64,000 nucleotides of DNA from Jeotgalibacillus aurantiacus (GCF_020595125.1 NZ_JACNMS010000001.1:744001-808000), one strand, 5' to 3'. Counted from the stretch's first letter, positions 53,235 to 61,048 are shown. Notes: generated from the sequence alone by a model not told the origin. Numbers and translations: made by a program.

Positions 53235-53926
53235 TACTTTCCTTTAAATTTCTGATAAAACCTGGCTTTTCGAATCGTTTGGAGCTCTTTATACAAAAGC
53301 GTTTTTCTCTGGCCGATCCCTTTCAGCACAATCGAGTCTTCCCCGGCTTCCTCAAGCCTTCCTGAAAAAATGACGCCACCTTTTATCTCTGCCTTAAACC
53401 AGTGACCTTTCCATCTATTCAGACTCGTCATAAGCGATTCCTCGTAAAACAGCTCTCTCAGTTTGGATCGTCTAGAGACCGTAGCTCCGAAGTTTCTGAG
53501 CAGCTTTTTCCTGAGATCATTATCAAATAAAATCTGCTGGTGAGTTGTATCGAAATCCGGTGAGTCAAAAGGAAGTGTCGCTTCTTTAACAGCTGTATAA
53601 GGAATCCACACTCTCTCAAGAAGGCTTGTCAGAATTAAAAAGTCACGTCCAACGTCAGAGACTTTCCCTCGTACCGCTCTTTCTGCATGCAACCGGATTT
53701 CGACCTGTTGATTTCTCTTTTCTTTCAAAAAAGTTTTTAAAAGACGGATTCTGCCCTTTTCAGGCTGGTGCTTCGCAAGGAGAAAAGCATTGGCTAATGC
53801 GAGATATTCTTCCTGAAGCCTGATCTGTTCGGTCGTTCCATTGCCTGCCGGCGACGTGAAAGCCTGCTTTTTTATGCCTTCATCCTGCCACTGTATGATT
53901 TCTTCCGGTGTCTGATTTTGCATCAT
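53234..53926 (-). CDS. First gene of the Mnx operon, unknown (MnxD position)
   Basis: 230 residues. The N-terminal third is charged and helical; RAVRGKVSDVGRDFLIL and GVIFSGRLEEAGEDSIVL are two barrel-like segments that recall the GTIREV segments of the MnxE/F-like proteins. It may be a scaffold or assembly factor. The place before the MnxE/F genes is that of mnxD in SG-1, but I cannot confirm homology. AAAGGAGGG lies upstream of a double ATG. Confidence 0.65.
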   Translation of the reverse strand: MMQNQTPEEIIQWQDEGIKKQAFTSPAGNGTTEQIRLQEEYLALANAFLLAKHQPEKGRIRLLKTFLKEKRNQQVEIRLHAERAVRGKVSDVGRDFLILTSLLERVWIPYTAVKEATLPFDSPDFDTTHQQILFDNDLRKKLLRNFGATVSRRSKLRELFYEESLMTSLNRWKGHWFKAEIKGGVIFSGRLEEAGEDSIVLKGIGQRKTLLYKELQTIRKARFYQKFKGK

Positions 53927-54045
53927 TCTACCCTCCTTTCAGCTTTTATCAGCATATGCATGACAAGGCCGTGTCGAATGGGTTTCACGGTAAACAATTG
54001 CCGGACATACAATGGATGAAATTCATTTTTTATGGAGGCGTTTTA

Positions 54046-54450
54046 ATGCTGCCTATACTTATTTGCCATACTCTCTTAATCCTGGTCATTCTGCACAAAT
54101 GTTTATTATTGCGTGAACGTACCGGATACCACCTGGGAATGAATATTGCGATGCTTACCGGGGCTTCAACCGGGCTCATTATGGGGTTTGGCTTGATGGC
54201 TCAATTTCCTTTTCATTTTGTCCCCGTAACCATTTTATCTGCCTTTCTCGGGGCATTAGCAGGGCTGGCAACCGGACTGTTTTACGATCAGCAATCAGGC
54301 TTTTCAGGATTGAGCAGTGGTTTTATGGCGGGCTTGATGGGACCAATGCTTGGCCCATCCACAGGATATGACATTTTATTTGTGTGGGGTATTGAAATGT
54401 TATACCTGATGCTTTTGGTCGCAGCGATCCTTATGATTCCGAGGTCCTGA
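54046..54450 (+). CDS. Glycine-rich membrane protein, divergent from mnx
   Basis: 134 residues, four hydrophobic helices, with repeated Gly/Ala faces (TGASTGLIMGFGLM, FLGALAGLATGLF, GFMAGLMGPMLGPSTG). ATG 54046 has GGAGG eight bases upstream; longer starts exist but lack a ribosome site. The next gene is a paralogue in style. Divergent from the Mnx operon with about 120 bp between. Function unknown; a link to Mnx is only inferred from place. Confidence 0.65.
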   Translation: MLPILICHTLLILVILHKCLLLRERTGYHLGMNIAMLTGASTGLIMGFGLMAQFPFHFVPVTILSAFLGALAGLATGLFYDQQSGFSGLSSGFMAGLMGPMLGPSTGYDILFVWGIEMLYLMLLVAAILMIPRS

Positions 54451-54463
54451 GAGGAGATTTGTC

Positions 54464-54886
54464 ATGTTTTTCATCTTAATAATTCACCTATTACTCATTT
54501 TGACGGGCAGAGGCATTTATACAGGTCGAAGTTTTATTTCAGAGAGATACGCAGGAGCGTCCGTTAGCCTTGTTGCAGGCGCTTATGGAATAAGCACGGC
54601 TGTTTGGTGGGGAATTTATGTCATTCCTTCATTTTGGACAGTAGTTCTTTCCGTTGCCGCTGGTTTTGGAATTGGATGGTTGAGCGGACAAGGCAGTGCG
54701 CTGATTGCCGGTGCCATGCATGGATTGGCGTCCGGTGTCATGGGAACGATGCTCGCTGCTGCATTACAAAACCCGGCCCTGTGCGGTATACCGGTACAGC
54801 CTGTCGATTATCAGCTCGTCGTGATATTGGTGACGGCTTTTTTTGGGGTTAGTGTTCTGCTGCTGGAAGGAATCCACCTCCATTAA
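54464..54886 (+). CDS. Glycine-rich membrane protein, partner of the previous gene
   Basis: 140 residues, four hydrophobic helices. AAGFGIGWLSGQGSALIAGAMHG and GVMGTMLAAALQNP, here cited in parts (GFGIGWLSG, GVMGTML), repeat the pattern of the upstream protein. GAGAGGAG-type ribosome site. The two are 13 bases apart and probably form one complex. Confidence 0.65.
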   Translation: MFFILIIHLLLILTGRGIYTGRSFISERYAGASVSLVAGAYGISTAVWWGIYVIPSFWTVVLSVAAGFGIGWLSGQGSALIAGAMHGLASGVMGTMLAAALQNPALCGIPVQPVDYQLVVILVTAFFGVSVLLLEGIHLH

Positions 54887-54928
54887 ATGGGATTTTATGT
54901 TATGATGATTAAAAACGGAGTGACTGTT

Positions 54929-55402
54929 TTGAATCGCATTACAGAAGAAAATAGAGCAGCGGTCAGGAGATTTTTTGAAGAACATTGGGGAAGCAGTGAA
55001 ATGGTTTTATCGAGCGGTACTTATGATTGTTCAGCATTGAATGGCTTTTACACAGGAAGCGCTCTCCATATTACTGGATTAGTCACTTATATCATTAAAG
55101 AGAATGTCATTGAAGTGATTTCACTCGACAGTGTGGAAGAAGGCAGAGGAATAGGCAGTCAGCTGATGAACAAGGTTGAAGATGAAGCCTTGAGCAAAGG
55201 GATTAAGATAATTGAGTTGATGACGACAAACGATAATCTTCACGCGCTGAAATTTTATCAAAGACGGGGCTACCATCTCGCCGCACTTTTTCCGGGTGCA
55301 GTAGAAAAAGCCCGCGAGAAAAAGCCGTCTATTCCGCTCATGAGTGAGAATGGCATTCCGATACGTGATGAAATTCTTTTACGAAAGGATTTGATCATTT
55401 GA
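54929..55402 (+). CDS. GNAT N-acetyltransferase
   Basis: 157 residues from TTG 54929, which has GGAG eight bases upstream; ATG codons at 54887 and 54902 extend the frame without a better site. EEGRGIGSQLMNKVEDEAL is the acetyl-CoA loop and FYQRRGYH the late strand. The stop overlaps the start of the nucleotidyltransferase gene, so these two are a unit. Substrate unknown. Confidence 0.8.
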   Translation: MNRITEENRAAVRRFFEEHWGSSEMVLSSGTYDCSALNGFYTGSALHITGLVTYIIKENVIEVISLDSVEEGRGIGSQLMNKVEDEALSKGIKIIELMTTNDNLHALKFYQRRGYHLAALFPGAVEKAREKKPSIPLMSENGIPIRDEILLRKDLII

Positions 55403-55974
55403 ATAATGGTTTTGAGGAATGTCATGAGGTTCATAAATTGATGACTAACTTTCCTGAAAAATGGTTTATTGCCGGCGGTTGGGCGATTGACCTTGCCGTT
55501 GGCCGGCAAACGAGAGAGCATCATGACCTTGAGATTGGGATTTTACGAGATGATCAGAAGGCTGTTTTTTTATATTTGGCAAACTGGTCGTTTCGAAAGG
55601 TGGTAAAGGGTGAATTATATTCGTGGAATGGTGAGCAGCTTGAGCTTCCAATTCATGAGTTGCATGGTGTCTATCAGGGTAGAGAGCTTGAAATTTTGTT
55701 AAATGAACATGATGCAGAGGACTGGGTGTTTAGAAGAGATTCTTCTATTAGACGACCACTCGAAAAAAGCATCTTACATTTTGGTGGAATCCCCTGCCTT
55801 GCACCCGAAATCGTACTTTTGTATAAGTCCACTAACCCGCGTGCAAAGGATGAGAAAGATTTCAAAAACATGCTTCCCCTTCTTCAGATTGATCAGGCAT
55901 GCTGGCTAAATGATGCCTTAAAGATCCATAAACCAGGTCACCACTGGATCAAAGAATTAAAATGTTTCACGTGA
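55399..55974 (+). CDS. Nucleotidyltransferase-like protein (aminoglycoside/lincosamide type)
   Basis: 191 residues. WFIAGGWAIDLAVGRQTREH then DLEIGI is the catalytic region of LinA/ANT(2'')-type enzymes; the usual second acidic residue (DxD/DxE) is present as DLE. TTG start overlapping the GNAT stop. Known relatives adenylylate antibiotics; the true role here is open. Its last codons (TGT TTC ACG TGA) are part of a parS site. Confidence 0.78.
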   Translation: MNNGFEECHEVHKLMTNFPEKWFIAGGWAIDLAVGRQTREHHDLEIGILRDDQKAVFLYLANWSFRKVVKGELYSWNGEQLELPIHELHGVYQGRELEILLNEHDAEDWVFRRDSSIRRPLEKSILHFGGIPCLAPEIVLLYKSTNPRAKDEKDFKNMLPLLQIDQACWLNDALKIHKPGHHWIKELKCFT

Positions 55975-55978
55975 AACA
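55963..55978. promoter_or_regulatory. parS site (ParB/Spo0J binding)
   Basis: TGTTTCACGTGAAACA, a perfect 16-bp palindromic parS. It contains the stop codon of the nucleotidyltransferase gene. ParB loads here and spreads for origin segregation. Confidence 0.9.
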
Positions 55979-56067
55979 AAAAAAGAACATAAGAGTGAAC
56001 TGCCCCATAAAAGTTAGACACTAGTCTAATTTTTGTGGGGCAGTTCAACAGAGACGTTCTTTTTTAC
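55979..56067. terminator. Bidirectional terminator holding a 52-bp palindrome
   Basis: Outer arms AAAAAGAAC / GTTCTTTTT. Inside (55996-56047) lies a near-perfect palindrome: TGAACTGCCCCATAAAAG on the left, its complement with two G-T changes on the right, and CTAG at the centre. The inner sequence looks like two abutted ends of an IS3/IS150-type element (from memory, unverified). Confidence 0.7.
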
Positions 56068-56068
56068 G

Positions 56069-56560
56069 TTAAACTGTTAAATCCAGTTCAGACTTCATCG
56101 CGGCTGCCTGTTGCGAAAGCTTTCGCAACACGGTTGAAAAAATGGCAATGACCGCTGATGCAAATATGATACCTAAACCGAGAAGCGCAATCCCGGGATG
56201 AAGCACACCTTGTGATGCAAGCATGACGGCTCCGGCAACATATAAAATGATAATGGCCTGAGCACAATAGCTGATTGTTTTGAAATGGATAGCTGATCGA
56301 CGTGAAAATGCTGCCTTATGCCGGATTAAGTTTAATAGCAAAAACGACTGATAAATGGCAATAAAAAACGGAATCAGTGTGCTGTAAATCCCAAGAAGAA
56401 CCGGCCACTTCAGATAGGCGTATGCCGGGTCCATTGCCACACTCTGGTCTGCTGCGTACGGAAGCAAAAACACACTTAATGCGATAATGGTTAGACTGAT
56501 GATAACGAGTGTTGCTTTTAAAAAACGAATTGAGTTTTTACTCAACTTTGACACCTCCAT
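56069..56560 (-). CDS. DUF2975 membrane protein
   Basis: 163 residues, four helices. YAYLKWPVLLGIYSTLIPFF and AIILYVAGAVM match DUF2975 proteins, which in other Bacillales pair with a small XRE regulator (YozG-like). No such regulator is seen next to it. Role unknown. Confidence 0.75.
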   Translation of the reverse strand: MEVSKLSKNSIRFLKATLVIISLTIIALSVFLLPYAADQSVAMDPAYAYLKWPVLLGIYSTLIPFFIAIYQSFLLLNLIRHKAAFSRRSAIHFKTISYCAQAIIILYVAGAVMLASQGVLHPGIALLGLGIIFASAVIAIFSTVLRKLSQQAAAMKSELDLTV

Positions 56561-56663
56561 ATATTTACTTTTGTTTTATCATAACATATTTTTATTGTTT
56601 TACGATAAATTTATTCAAAAAAATCGAAAATTTTCCACTTTAAAATAATGAAGCCAATAAAAC

Positions 56664-56778
56664 GTGCCAGATCATTCCTTCGCTTTCCGCGGCCGCGCGG
56701 TGAGCCAGCTAGTGCTACGCACTACGCTGTCTCACCTGTCGCTTCTCTGCCGCAGGAGTCTTCAGAATGACCTGGCAC
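56664..56778. repeat. 115-nt hairpin repeat, copy 3
   Basis: Arms GTGCCAGATCATTCC / AGAATGACCTGGCAC pair with only two transition mismatches. Inner CGCTTTCCGCGGCCGCGCGG and GCCGCAGGAGTCTTC match copies 1 and 2. TTTTTG follows on the plus strand. The stem sequence is different again from copies 1 and 2. Confidence 0.85.
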
Positions 56779-56850
56779 TTTTTGTTTTTTAAAAGGAGAG
56801 TCATTGCATATAAAACAAAAACATAACCGGATTAACCAGGAAAGGATTTT

Positions 56851-57825
56851 TTAAGGAGATATGATGATTTCATCACCCAAGTTTACTTCGTTTAATTCAT
56901 CATACGGTGTAAGAATAAACTCCTCAGGAATATCCCCTTCAAACCAATATCTGATCATTGAAAGTGAGTCCTCCGAAACACCATCAGTCTTTATATCTAT
57001 CACAGACTCATTGCCCGAATTTATTTTTAATCGAAATGAATCTTCTAGACCAGTTGCATCAAAAATGACCAAAACTGATGCTGGACCCACTGCAAGTTTT
57101 TCAAGTTCGACTTTACGTCCATCATACAATGTGACCGTTTGATCTAACTGGATTTCTTGCACGTGACTCTTCATTTGCTCTCCTGGAAGGTTTAATGTAA
57201 ATGTCCATGGATTTTGGATTATTTCAGGGTCCACTTCACTTCTCAATACTCTGTTTATTTCTAGTTCCAATTGAAAGTCTTGGCTTTCAGGAAGATCATA
57301 GACATCGAATTCAGAGTAGATAGTAAAGGCATTTCCCGGTTCATCAATAGATTGTCCACCTGATGGATAGGAGATATCCTGGCCGTTCAGCTTTGCGTTC
57401 CCTAATAAATGTTCTCTATAACTAAACTCCACCCCGGCAGCCGGCTCAAATGTTGAGCTGATCAGGATGCGTCCGGCATCGAGCATGATTTCATTCACCG
57501 TCAGTTTCCCGTATTCATTTTCTGCTGTTTCTCCAATCTGGACTTTATAAGCTGAATAATCGGGTGGTGAAACCTGATTGACGAATTCTTCAATGGTCCC
57601 GCCGACATGTGGCTGGTCGGCCACGAGTGGCGCAGATAAGTAAAAGCTTACTGGGATAACTGAGAGCATGAGGACCGCTACAGTAATGATCTTTAAATTG
57701 TGACGCTTTTTCGGTTTGATCTTTTTTTGTACCCTGCGCGCCCATTTCTTCTGCTCGAAATGGGACAGCTCATCGAATTCTTCTATATCCAGATTCAAGT
57801 TATTTAACTCGTTATAAATACTCAT
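56851..57825 (-). CDS. DUF4179 protein, putative anti-sigma partner
   Basis: 324 residues. A cytoplasmic N-terminus with FDELSHFEQKKWARRV, one membrane helix (about 44-66), and an extracytoplasmic beta-rich DUF4179 domain. Such proteins follow ECF sigma genes and probably restrain the sigma factor. The sigma gene just upstream is interrupted by a stop codon, so this protein may have lost its partner. Confidence 0.8.
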   Translation of the reverse strand: MSIYNELNNLNLDIEEFDELSHFEQKKWARRVQKKIKPKKRHNLKIITVAVLMLSVIPVSFYLSAPLVADQPHVGGTIEEFVNQVSPPDYSAYKVQIGETAENEYGKLTVNEIMLDAGRILISSTFEPAAGVEFSYREHLLGNAKLNGQDISYPSGGQSIDEPGNAFTIYSEFDVYDLPESQDFQLELEINRVLRSEVDPEIIQNPWTFTLNLPGEQMKSHVQEIQLDQTVTLYDGRKVELEKLAVGPASVLVIFDATGLEDSFRLKINSGNESVIDIKTDGVSEDSLSMIRYWFEGDIPEEFILTPYDELNEVNLGDEIIISP

Positions 57826-57827
57826 CC

Positions 57828-58367
57828 CTACACCTCACTTCTTGATATCAGCATGTGTCTGATTTTTTTGCGTCCGCGTGAGAGTTTGTTGTGGATCCAG
57901 GATTCCCTTACATTCCACTCTGCAGCAATCTCTTTTGATGACTGACCATTGGCATAATACTGACGAAACAGCTTTTGCTCCTCAGCAGATAAGGGAGCGA
58001 GCAGCTCTTCAAGGTCGGCTTGTTCCCGAGCGTCCTGTTGCGAAAACAGTTCATCCGTCAGTTCTCCATAAGACTGCTCTCTTTGCCTCTACCTGATTTG
58101 CTTCCGCTGATAGTCGATGGCTTTATATTTCGCTACAGCCGCCACCCAGTGTTTTAACGTATTTTTAGCTGGATCATATGCCCCGATGTTTTGCCAGATG
58201 GCAAGAATCGTATCGTCCAGACATTCTTCAAAATCCTGATCTTCAACAGTGAGCTGCTTTCGGATAATCGATTTAATCAGTCCTCCATACTGCTCAATCA
58301 GAAGAGCGATCGCCTCTTCGTTTTGATTGTGTAAAAGGGTTATAAGCTTTTGATCGTGCTCCTGCAT
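57828..58367 (-). pseudogene. ECF sigma factor with in-frame amber codon
   Basis: 179 codons of open frame apart from one TAG at 58091-58089 (codon 93). Region 2 lies before it (LIKSIIRKQLTVEDQDFEEC, DDTILAIWQNIGAYD, KYKAIDYQRK); region 4 lies after it in the same frame (LLAPLSAEEQKLFRQYY, SSKEIAAEWNVRESWI, LSRGRKKIR). A single base change would restore it, so the loss is recent, or TAG is sometimes read through. Start ATG 58367 with GGGG; the stop lies two bases before the DUF4179 ATG. Confidence 0.88.
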
Positions 58368-58555
58368 GATACACCCCGTTCCTGTTTTACTCGGTACCTG
58401 CCTGTTAATACGATTCATTTTCGCAAAAGCTATCAGAAGTCCTTTAAAAAGTTGGGATTTATGTAAATTGGATTCAGCCGAGGTTGGACGCGGAGCTGTT
58501 ACTGCCTGCTGAAAAGCGGCTTGGTTTCGCGGCAAATAGAGGAGGTTAATGTGAT

Positions 58556-58740
58556 TTCTTCACTAACGTTACTGATTCAATCGTTCCAGATTTTTTATCC
58601 TTCTTTTCAAAAATTAATTCACTCGTTTCAGAAATTTATTCCCTCACTACTCCCGCAACCCTTGTTTATCCCTTCACAACAACGACTGATTTCCTTCATT
58701 CCCTGACCGGATTCCCTCTTTTCGAATCTCGATTCCTTCA
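58556..58740 (+). repeat. Nine-motif 21-bp array, TCCTTC family, copy 2
   Basis: Motifs begin at 58556, 58577, 58598, 58619, 58640, then 58670, 58692, 58713 and 58734. Steps are 21 x 4, 30, 22, 21, 21. It is almost superposable on the array at 11296, though the bases between motifs differ. It lies between the sigma gene start and the dioxygenase terminator. Confidence 0.9.
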
Positions 58741-58763
58741 ATCTCCCCATCTTACCTGCACAA

Positions 58764-58794
58764 CAAAAAACACCCCATGACTCTTCACGGGGTG
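58764..58794 (-). terminator. Terminator of the ring-cleaving dioxygenase gene
   Basis: Minus strand CACCCCGTGA / TCATGGGGTG followed by TTTTTTG. Confidence 0.9.
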
Positions 58795-58809
58795 CTTCAC
58801 TAAATTTAT

Positions 58810-59793
58810 TTATTCTTTTTCAAATGTCTTCGTACTTCTGACGGTATCAATCGGGCGAACCGCGGCCTCGATTTCTCCCCGTTTCGGCTCAAGAAACGGT
58901 GGCAGGGACAGCTTTTCACCAAGCGTTTCGTATGGCTCATCTCCCATAAAGCCGGGACCGTCTGTGGCAAATTCAAAAAGAATCTGCGGCGCAACCCGCA
59001 CGTATAGGGATTTAAAGAAAAAGCGGTCTACAAAACCGGATGTCGGGAAACCGAAGCCTTTCATGCGCTCATCCCAATCATCGAGCATGTCGCGATCCTC
59101 AAGGCGGAAGGCGGCATGATGGACCGTTCCGTAGCCCTGTTGTGCCTGCGGCAGGAACGTGTTGTGTTCCACGATGATTTGTGAACCGTTTCCTCCCTCC
59201 CCTGTTTCAAACAGGTGAAAAGACTTTTCCTCCGCTACTTCTTTAAACAGCAGCACTTTTTCAAGCATTTCTTTAAAATAATCGAACTGCGCTACGCGGA
59301 CAAAGATCGGTCCGAGGCCTGTAATCGCATACTCCAGCGGAATCGGCCCATTTTGCCACGGTGTCCCTGACGCTACTCCCTCATTTCCTTCATCTGAAAT
59401 GAGCTGATACTGCTGATCATCGAAATCAACAAACGATAAGGTCTTTTTGCCAAACTGCTCTTTTACTCCTTTATGCTTGACGCCTAGACGGTCAAAACGC
59501 TCGACCCAGTAGTCAATCGCCGCATCACTTGGTACGCGGAAGGATGTTTTTGAAATTTCGTTTGTACCATGATTCCCTTTTGGAATGCCAGGAAAATCAA
59601 AAAAGGTCATATCGGTTCCCGGACTGCCAGTATCGTCTGCAAAGAACAGGTGATACGTCTGGATATCATCCTGGTTGACCGTTTTTTTCACGAGACGCAT
59701 GCCGAGTACATACGTAAAAAACTCATAGTTCTTCTCCGCACTGCTGGTGATCGCCGTCACGTGGTGGATTCCTTTTAATTCTTTAATGGACAT
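58810..59793 (-). CDS. Ring-cleaving dioxygenase (MhqA/MhqO type)
   Basis: 327 residues, two VOC modules. GIHHVTAITS opens the first, HHAAFRLEDRDM the second, and LFEFATDGPGF holds the third metal ligand; expected ligands are His11, His about 229 and Glu about 281. B. subtilis MhqA and MhqO degrade quinones and catechols. I see no certain MhqR operator. Ribosome site GGAGGG. Confidence 0.88.
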   Translation of the reverse strand: MSIKELKGIHHVTAITSSAEKNYEFFTYVLGMRLVKKTVNQDDIQTYHLFFADDTGSPGTDMTFFDFPGIPKGNHGTNEISKTSFRVPSDAAIDYWVERFDRLGVKHKGVKEQFGKKTLSFVDFDDQQYQLISDEGNEGVASGTPWQNGPIPLEYAITGLGPIFVRVAQFDYFKEMLEKVLLFKEVAEEKSFHLFETGEGGNGSQIIVEHNTFLPQAQQGYGTVHHAAFRLEDRDMLDDWDERMKGFGFPTSGFVDRFFFKSLYVRVAPQILFEFATDGPGFMGDEPYETLGEKLSLPPFLEPKRGEIEAAVRPIDTVRSTKTFEKE

Positions 59794-59966
59794 GCTTAAA
59801 GCCCTCCTTCAAGTCAGTTTACTGTCTGCATCTAGCATCTTATGAACGGATGATTTGTGCAAGAATTCTGTTTCATGGAGTGTTCCTTATTCATTTTTTG
59901 ACGAAATTCCTTCATAATAGACCAAAGTCTGAATTTAGCCCTGTGAAGAACGAAAGGAGGACAAGG

Positions 59967-60461
59967 ATGAAGATTCCGAAGGTTGATTTTTATTTCGGCG
60001 CGCTGCTGTCTCAGCTTGTGAATAGAGGCTACACACCTGTCATGAAGGAAAGCGGTAATGACCGCCGTATCTATGCGCTTGAAAAAGATTCGGGAAGTTA
60101 TCTGATTTATGCCAAGTATTCCTTTACGCCCCGTCTCAAATCGGAATCGAAAATCTGGACATTCTTCTTTTACGATACCGAGCTTGAAAAGACGCTTGGT
60201 CAGGACGGCCGTTATTTATTTGCCTTCATTTGCGGGGAGGATGACCTGAACAACTCAGAGATTCTGCTGCTGACTGAAAGTGAAGTCATTGAATGCATCC
60301 AGACGACTGATGAATCGAGTAAATGGCTGACGATTGAAATGGCGAATCGCAAGCGGACTCTGACCATTCGTGGGAATGCTCACACAAAAGGAACCCCGTC
60401 TCTTCGTATTCCGAGAAGTGCGGATCAGCGGCTCGAGGATTTACCGACGATGCTGTTTTAG
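59967..60461 (+). CDS. Conserved hypothetical protein
   Basis: 164 residues, soluble. YFGALLSQLVNRGYTPV and WTFFFYDTELEKTL, then FAFICGEDDL. The pattern recalls nuclease-like folds but no catalytic set is clear, so no function is given. ATG 59967 follows GAAAGGAGG; the longer frame to 59850 is upstream noise. The next gene starts 16 bases later and may be co-transcribed. Confidence 0.65.
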   Translation: MKIPKVDFYFGALLSQLVNRGYTPVMKESGNDRRIYALEKDSGSYLIYAKYSFTPRLKSESKIWTFFFYDTELEKTLGQDGRYLFAFICGEDDLNNSEILLLTESEVIECIQTTDESSKWLTIEMANRKRTLTIRGNAHTKGTPSLRIPRSADQRLEDLPTMLF

Positions 60462-60477
60462 ATTGGAGTGAATGATC

Positions 60478-60678
60478 ATGACAAATAAAACGCCTCTGCC
60501 CCGGGATTTGAGCCAGCCTGCAAAACGTGCTCTTGCACAAAAAGAAATTGATTCACTTGAAATCGTTGCCCACTATACCGAAAAAGAACTTCTTGCCCTG
60601 CACGGCGTTGGTCCAAAGACCATCCGCCAGCTAAAAGAAGAGATGGAGAAGCAGCAGCTTTCATTTAAGACGAATTAA
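60478..60678 (+). CDS. Small helix-hairpin-helix protein (RNA polymerase alpha-CTD-like)
   Basis: 66 residues. LHGVGPKTIRQLKEEM is a helix-hairpin-helix like that of the alpha-subunit C-terminal domain, so it may bind DNA without sequence preference. ATG 60478 has GGAG nine bases upstream. Several Bacillales have such stand-alone proteins of unknown use. Confidence 0.75.
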   Translation: MTNKTPLPRDLSQPAKRALAQKEIDSLEIVAHYTEKELLALHGVGPKTIRQLKEEMEKQQLSFKTN

Positions 60679-60717
60679 AGCTTGCCTTTACGTTATATAA
60701 GATTTATTAATGAAAAA

Positions 60718-60740
60718 GAGCCCTCGATAGGCTCGGTTTT
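60718..60740 (+). terminator. Terminator after the HhH gene
   Basis: GAGCC / GGCTC hairpin ending in GGTTTT, 40 bases past the stop. Confidence 0.6.
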
Positions 60741-60773
60741 AAAAATCACTATGTTAAATGGATGCATGATCTG

Positions 60774-60940
60774 CTATCGACAGATTCATTGATGCGATCA
60801 ACAAAAATTTACTTGCTATCGACATAAAACAAGAGCCTATCAACGTTAGATCCAATACTTTCAACAAATTCAGCTCTCTGATAGAATCTATCGACATAAA
60901 CAATGCCCCTATCAACAGAAATAATCGTGCTATCGACATC
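60774..60940 (+). repeat. 21-bp array, CTATCGAC family, copy with eight clear motifs
   Basis: ATCGAC/ATCAAC begins at 60776, 60797, 60818, 60839, 60860, then 60890, 60911 and 60932. Steps are 21 x 4, 30, 21, 21. A ninth motif expected near 60953 is degenerate. It lies between convergent genes. Confidence 0.88.
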
Positions 60941-61022
60941 AAAAACGACTACTCATTTGCTACGTCTCTGAAATTGAAAAAATCAACATTAATCATTTTT
61001 AGAAATCCAACCTTCAATGAAG

Positions 61023-61048
61023 AAAGAGCCCGTAAAAAGGCTCTTTTT
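61023..61048 (-). terminator. hxlAB terminator
   Basis: Minus strand AGAGCC / GGCTCT stem; A and T runs on both sides. Confidence 0.75.

Noticed and set aside
11225-61000. CRISPR arrays at the 21-bp repeat loci
   Set aside because: Motifs are only 6-10 bp and degenerate, spacing is too short, and no cas genes are near.
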